Shown piece after piece: positions 60,398-64,000 of a stretch of DNA of 64,000 nucleotides; the first letter of the stretch is position 1, and each line of letters starts with the position of its first letter. Under the pieces are notes generated by a model. It saw only the letters and a program-made list of their open reading frames with translations, was not told the origin of the DNA and did not search any database. The stretch comes from Marinicella meishanensis (GTDB lineage: Bacteria > Pseudomonadota > Gammaproteobacteria > Xanthomonadales > Marinicellaceae), in contig NZ_JAIOUV010000001.1 of assembly GCF_019931145.1 (NCBI RefSeq), forward strand, positions 124,001 to 188,000. Reading direction: 5' to 3'. Position numbers and translations under genes: made by a program.

Positions 60398-61801
60398 ATG
60401 GGCAATCATCTGCAGAGAACTTCCTCCACCAAACAAACCATGACTGACCACTTGGCAGCCATTCAATCACTGAAAAGCCGCGACTATTGGCAAAAGTATT
60501 GTGTCTGTGAAGACTGGTATGAAGCCGATTTTGATTATGTGGTGAAGCAGATTTTGCAACAAAACGCCTCACAACGACGCAAACAATGGGAATGCGCCAC
60601 CATCTTCTTGAACCTTGCACACCACGGCATGTTCAGTGGTGACAAAGTGGGCGCGGCCTTCGGTGCCGGTCGAGAAAAGCTGCTCTATATCATCGCCCCT
60701 TTGACCCAAGCCTTTCATGCCACCGACCTGTACACCATGCAAACGGTGTGGAAAACCGCCAACATCAAGCGATTCAATACCCCGGAAGAATTTGTCAAAG
60801 CCGCTGCTCCAGCGGGGTCCAACACCGACAACATGAAGGTGCATGACATGGACATGCGCGATTTGAGTTACTTTGCCGATGATTCATTGGATTTTTGTTA
60901 TTCGGCCTGTGCCTTTGAACACATTGGCGATCGCGACGATTTCATCCAACACCTGAAAGAAGTGCGGCGGGTGCTCAAGCCCGGTGGCATCTACAGCATG
61001 ACCACCGAATTTTTGTTTGGCGATGCCACCAAGACGCTCCCGCACAACTACAAATTTGATCTGGAGTACCTGCGCGAATTGTTCATCGAGTCGGGCTTGG
61101 ACACCGCCGCCGAATTTGATGGCCATTGTGACAGCAGTTTTGCCAACTGGCCCAAACCGCCGGTAGATTCTTTCATGGCCAAGGGATTGAGTAACCGCTT
61201 TCCCACCCCGTTCCTTTACCTGGAAGGCATACCCTACACCACCTGCAATTTTCTGTTGTCTCCACAACAAGGCGATCAACCCCTAACCTTTGCTGCCCCT
61301 GGAATGACCCGGAGCATCAATTTGATGACCAACCGCAGCAATCAGTTGATCAAAAGCACTTTCAACACGTGGCAGTTGCTGGACCCATACAACCGCTTGC
61401 GACGAGAAGTAAAAAACTACCTGGCTGATCACCAGGAGTATTTGATCGAAGCCGGTTTTGCCCTGAACATTGAAGAAAACCTGGTCAATGGATTTTTGGT
61501 GTTCACCGACTACATCCATTTGAGCGATTTCCCCGCCAAGTTCAAAGTCCAATATGACATCAGTGGCTATGCGGGCAATATCACCTGGCAGGTATTTGAG
61601 AAAGAAGCGATGCGGGCAGAAGGGCGACAACCCATCCTCAAACAAACCACCAAATCACACCAGCACCAGTCATTCACCCTGGCGTTTCAACCCAAAGCCG
61701 ATCGGGTCTATGCACTGTCTGCCCAATTGGTCGCCAACCCCAAAAACGCGCAAATCAACATCAACAACCTGTTGGTTTGGTTGAAAGCAAAGGTTGAATA
61801 A
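60398..61801 (+). CDS. class I SAM-dependent methyltransferase with extra C-terminal domain
   Basis: A 467-residue cytoplasmic protein. GDKVGAAFGAGREKLLYIIA replaces a usual SAM loop. MDMRDLSYFADDSLDFCYSA and VRRVLKPGGIYSMTTEFLFG are the methyltransferase_11 core. Residues 360-467 form a beta-rich domain (FKVQYDISGYAGNITWQVFE) of unknown use. The substrate might be a glycan or lipid. An ATG at 60440 is an alternative start; neither has a clear binding site. Confidence 0.82.
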   Translation: MGNHLQRTSSTKQTMTDHLAAIQSLKSRDYWQKYCVCEDWYEADFDYVVKQILQQNASQRRKQWECATIFLNLAHHGMFSGDKVGAAFGAGREKLLYIIAPLTQAFHATDLYTMQTVWKTANIKRFNTPEEFVKAAAPAGSNTDNMKVHDMDMRDLSYFADDSLDFCYSACAFEHIGDRDDFIQHLKEVRRVLKPGGIYSMTTEFLFGDATKTLPHNYKFDLEYLRELFIESGLDTAAEFDGHCDSSFANWPKPPVDSFMAKGLSNRFPTPFLYLEGIPYTTCNFLLSPQQGDQPLTFAAPGMTRSINLMTNRSNQLIKSTFNTWQLLDPYNRLRREVKNYLADHQEYLIEAGFALNIEENLVNGFLVFTDYIHLSDFPAKFKVQYDISGYAGNITWQVFEKEAMRAEGRQPILKQTTKSHQHQSFTLAFQPKADRVYALSAQLVANPKNAQININNLLVWLKAKVE

Positions 61802-61815
61802 GCGGGGCCCTTGGG

Positions 61816-63399
61816 TCACTCAAAATCGGCATCAAAGATGAAGTTGCCATACATGTCATGCCATTGATCGGTTGACGGGTCATAGCTTTGACCGTCCCTG
61901 ATGGCTGCGCCCCAAACCACCACGCGTTCTCCGGTCCAAACCGCAGACAGGCCTTGCGAGGGCGGCGGTGCGTTGTCAGCCGCAACGGCATGCCAGGAAT
62001 TGTTGTTGGGGTTGAACAGGCTGCCATCAGACATCAGTTGACCATCACCAACACCACCCCACAAAAACAGCTCGCTGCCAGTCCAAGTGTGGGCCGCCGC
62101 ATAGCGGCCGGACAATGCCTGGTCCTGACTGGTGCTGATCCAGGCATCATGAGACGCCACATAGATCCCACCGGTATCAATGCCGGTGGTGCTGGACAAG
62201 CGACCACCCCAGACCACCATGAAAGACCCGGTCCAGACCATGTGGGGATATGCGTGGCCAGCAGGCGCATTGACTCCGGTGATGGCCGTCCATTGATCCA
62301 AATCAGGCTTGTATCTGGCATTTCCACCGCCCCAAAGTAGCATCTCAGAGCCGGTCCAAATGGCCGCATGTCCCGCATTGGGAGTGGGCGCATTGAGGAG
62401 GCTCAGGTCGCGCCATTGGTTGCTGCTGGGATCATAAGCCTGCCCATCGCCTTGGCCAGAAGGCAGGTACCCACCCCAAATGATCATTTCTGTTCCCGAC
62501 CAAACCGCGGTGTGTAAATACCTGGGCTCAGAAATTCCGCTGGCAGTGGCTTGCCACATACCGGTTGTCGGGTTGTACCTGCCACCGCTGTTGAGTTCAC
62601 CATGGACGAAATCATTCAAGCCGCCCCAAACAATCATTTCCTGCCCGGTCCAAACAGCTGAGTGTTGAAAACGACCTTCTGGCGCATTGGCCGATGAGGT
62701 GAACTGCCATTGATCCAACACCGGATCATACAGGGCCCCAGACCGCAACGCATACTGGTCAAAAAAATCCTGCCAATAGCCCCCCCAGATGATCATGTGG
62801 TTTCCATCCCAAATGGTGGTGTGTCGCGTCCTTGGGCTTGGAATCCTGGGGGCTGGCAAAGTTGAGCCCTGCTGGATTGGGTGTCTTTGCAATTGGCGCC
62901 AGTCAAGCCCCAATAAAGCGTCGGGATCACCCACAGCCGAGAAGTGTTGTGCCACCAAGGCTGGCCGCACCAAACACGCCAAGATTTGTTGCTCGTCGTG
63001 TCCCAATGCCGCCATGTATTGTTGCAAGCGTTTGGGCATCTGACTGGCAGCTTGGATCCGCTGCCATTCTGCTTGCACCACTGCCGCACTGAAGTACCAG
63101 GATTTCTGCTGCTGCAAATACACTTCTTGTTTGAGGTTTCGCAGCACCGCTGCCCTGATTTGGGCGGCACTGGCAGTGGGATTGTGCGTGGGTTTTGGAT
63201 GCCGGTTGTGTGCTGGCCAGTGCTGAAAAGACCACCGCAAATCAACCAGTTTTTGCTCACACACAAGGCGAGATTGTAAATAAGAATCCGGGTCTTTCAA
63301 GCCCCAAGACGTTTGCTGCAAATTGGCGACAGCCCCTGTGGCACCCAACAACAACATGCATGCCATCAACAACCGTTTGCAACGAAAATTTCCTATCAT
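61816..63399 (-). CDS. secreted kelch-repeat protein with shared C-terminal tail
   Basis: A 527-residue protein with signal peptide (RLLMACMLLLGATGAVANLQ). A helical N-terminal region (30-190) is followed by about seven kelch-type repeats, each with 'WTGxEMIxWGG' (for example AVWTGQEMIVWGGLN and AIWTGSEMLLWGG) and a YDPSSNQW strand, forming a beta-propeller. The end MYGNFIFDADFE resembles the LIFADDFE tail of the M64 peptidase and beta-helix proteins. Likely secreted; ligand or enzymatic activity is unknown. Confidence 0.85.
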   Translation of the reverse strand: MIGNFRCKRLLMACMLLLGATGAVANLQQTSWGLKDPDSYLQSRLVCEQKLVDLRWSFQHWPAHNRHPKPTHNPTASAAQIRAAVLRNLKQEVYLQQQKSWYFSAAVVQAEWQRIQAASQMPKRLQQYMAALGHDEQQILACLVRPALVAQHFSAVGDPDALLGLDWRQLQRHPIQQGSTLPAPRIPSPRTRHTTIWDGNHMIIWGGYWQDFFDQYALRSGALYDPVLDQWQFTSSANAPEGRFQHSAVWTGQEMIVWGGLNDFVHGELNSGGRYNPTTGMWQATASGISEPRYLHTAVWSGTEMIIWGGYLPSGQGDGQAYDPSSNQWRDLSLLNAPTPNAGHAAIWTGSEMLLWGGGNARYKPDLDQWTAITGVNAPAGHAYPHMVWTGSFMVVWGGRLSSTTGIDTGGIYVASHDAWISTSQDQALSGRYAAAHTWTGSELFLWGGVGDGQLMSDGSLFNPNNNSWHAVAADNAPPPSQGLSAVWTGERVVVWGAAIRDGQSYDPSTDQWHDMYGNFIFDADFE

Positions 63400-63523
63400 G
63401 CAACCATTTTAACACCAATCTGCTGATCTTTTGTTACGCCAACGTTAAATCGGATGGTCCATGGAAAATCATTGAATTCACTTGTTTTCAACCGATTTCC
63501 CGTTAAAATACACCCTCAAATCC

Positions 63524-63600
63524 GCGCCCATAGCTCAGCTGGATAGAGTAACTGGCTTCGAACCAGTTGGTCGGGAGTTCGAATCTCTCTGGGCGCGCCA
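63524..63600 (+). tRNA. tRNA-Arg (anticodon TCG)
   Basis: A full cloverleaf can be drawn: acceptor GCGCCCA/TGGGCGC, D-loop AGCTCAGCTGGATAGAGT, anticodon stem ACTGG/CCAGT with loop CTTCGAA (anticodon TCG), variable loop TGGTC, T arm GGGAG TTCGAAT CTCTC, and encoded CCA. It decodes CGA. Confidence 0.95.
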
Positions 63601-63608
63601 CACATACA

Positions 63609-63633
63609 AAACCACCTTAATGGTGGTTTTTTT
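63609..63633 (+). terminator. rho-independent terminator of the tRNA gene
   Basis: ACCACC / GGTGGT stem with loop TTAAT, then a run of seven T. Confidence 0.85.
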
Positions 63634-63750
63634 GTGTCAGGTGATCAGAGAATGAGTACTCCCTCAGTTCGACTGAAATGACTGGATCATTTCAGCCCGT
63701 CAGCTGGCTGACGACCCCGAAGGGGTGGAGCACATGGATGTGCGGAATAA

Positions 63751-63770
63751 TCTCTCTAGGCGCGCCACAC
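63751..63770 (+). repeat. direct repeat of the tRNA-Arg 3' end
   Basis: TCTCTCTAGGCGCGCCACAC differs by one base from TCTCTCTGGGCGCGCCACAC at 63584-63603 (the 3' end of the tRNA and flank). It is followed by a similar terminator. This may be a remnant of a tandem tRNA duplication or an att-like site. Confidence 0.7.
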
Positions 63771-63776
63771 AAAGAA

Positions 63777-63803
63777 AGCCACCTTTTTTATGGTGGTTTT
63801 TTT
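63777..63803 (+). terminator. duplicated terminator
   Basis: CCACC (63779-63783) and GGTGG (63792-63796) with an 8-base loop and following T run, a near copy of the tRNA terminator. Confidence 0.7.
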
Positions 63804-63910
63804 GTGTCTTTCATTCAATGCATCAGTCAATCTCCACTGTCATCATTAACACCCCTTTTTATTGTCAACGCTTGTTTTTGACTGCGCCAATATTCGTATG
63901 CCTTGCCCAC

Positions 63911-64000
63911 TTAATCCTCATAGTCATAATAATCGGTGGTGTAGAGTACGAATACTTCTTGATCCGGCTGGATGAAAAAAATACCCCGTTCAAGTATGGC
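63911..64000 (-). CDS. C-terminal fragment of a gene continuing past the right edge
   Basis: Twenty-nine codons up to a TAA at 63911-63913, reading AILERGIFFIQPDQEVFVLY and ending DYYDYED. The acidic, Tyr-rich end resembles immunity or SMI1-like proteins only loosely. After the stop, the same frame stays open for another 28 codons starting with GTG, which may be chance. Family unknown. Confidence 0.5.
   Translation of the reverse strand, partial: AILERGIFFIQPDQEVFVLYTTDYYDYED

Larger units (their letters stand above)
63601..63910. other. 310-bp non-coding region after the tRNA
   Basis: It holds the tRNA terminator (63609-63633), a spacer with GACGACCCCGAAGGGG, a near-perfect copy of the tRNA 3' end (63751-63770), a second terminator (63777-63803) and AT-rich sequence up to the stop of the last gene. 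No gene is seen on either strand in the middle part. Confidence 0.55.

Overview
The window reads as a moderately GC-rich chromosomal segment of a free-living gammaproteobacterium, probably from the Xanthomonadales/Lysobacterales or Marinicella-like part of the class. The indications are bioH-bioC biotin genes, SufT, a glutathione reductase of proteobacterial type, an M56/BlaI pair, many secreted peptidases and lipoproteins, and secreted proteins ending in an 'LIFADxFE'-like tail. This placement is inferred from gene content, not from an rRNA marker. Genes are dense on both strands, often overlapping by 4-10 bases, and most start sites have an AAGGAG-like ribosome binding site.

Layout. 1-2612 (minus): MoxR ATPase, DUF58, DUF4381 and the start of a vWA protein, a BatA/Aerotolerance-type cell-envelope operon that runs off the left edge. 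2940-5785 (plus): sufT, a polysaccharide deacetylase, an HD-type hydrolase and a sterol-desaturase-like membrane enzyme, tightly packed. 5780-12305 (mostly minus): glutathione reductase, an unknown protein, a structured AT-rich non-coding stretch, an ALDH8-type aldehyde dehydrogenase with an SDR and a small protein, a DUF4389 membrane protein and an EamA transporter. 12476-22589 (plus): a Tyr-rich lipoprotein, an M2 peptidase lipoprotein, dodecin, two paralogous giant/medium glycine-rich secreted beta-helix proteins, a DUF1287 protein and a small secreted protein. 22960-28793: a hybrid two-component 'one-protein' regulator (propeller, kinase, receiver, AraC domain) followed by three small secreted Cys-containing proteins, two of them tandem paralogues. 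28896-30410: a decayed membrane-protein gene interrupted by a 266-bp MITE-like element. 30521-34048: M56 peptidase/BlaI repressor, a small protein and a PLP-dependent trans-sulfuration enzyme. 34131-35076: an AT-rich insert bounded by 34-nt inverted repeats and carrying a trypsin-like gene broken by two in-frame stops. 35091-43022: unknown protein, DUF2007/zinc ribbon, LytTR membrane regulator, acyltransferase, kinase-like protein, XRE-2TM protein, FkbM methyltransferase, bioH-bioC and an ECF sigma factor divergent from a Ser/Thr kinase-TPR protein (43068-45986). 46035-51469: acyltransferase, VOC protein, two GNATs, PaiB-like protein, M64 peptidase and a small GlsB/YeaQ-type membrane protein. 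51520-60126 (minus): a 1375-residue membrane protein, kynureninase, kynurenine 3-monooxygenase and a PAS-GGDEF-EAL protein. 60398-64000: a methyltransferase, a kelch-type secreted protein, tRNA-Arg(TCG) with a duplicated 3' end/terminator, and the C-terminus of one more gene.

How genes work together. KMO and kynureninase (54 kb) would produce 3-hydroxyanthranilate, and the ALDH8/SDR pair (9 kb) looks like the lower arm of the same tryptophan/kynurenine catabolic route, so the pathway seems split into two loci. The secretome is prominent, and four secreted proteins share one short C-terminal signature. That signature, the regulator plus small Cys-rich secretome locus, and the two repeat-bounded insertions are the main points for a second look.
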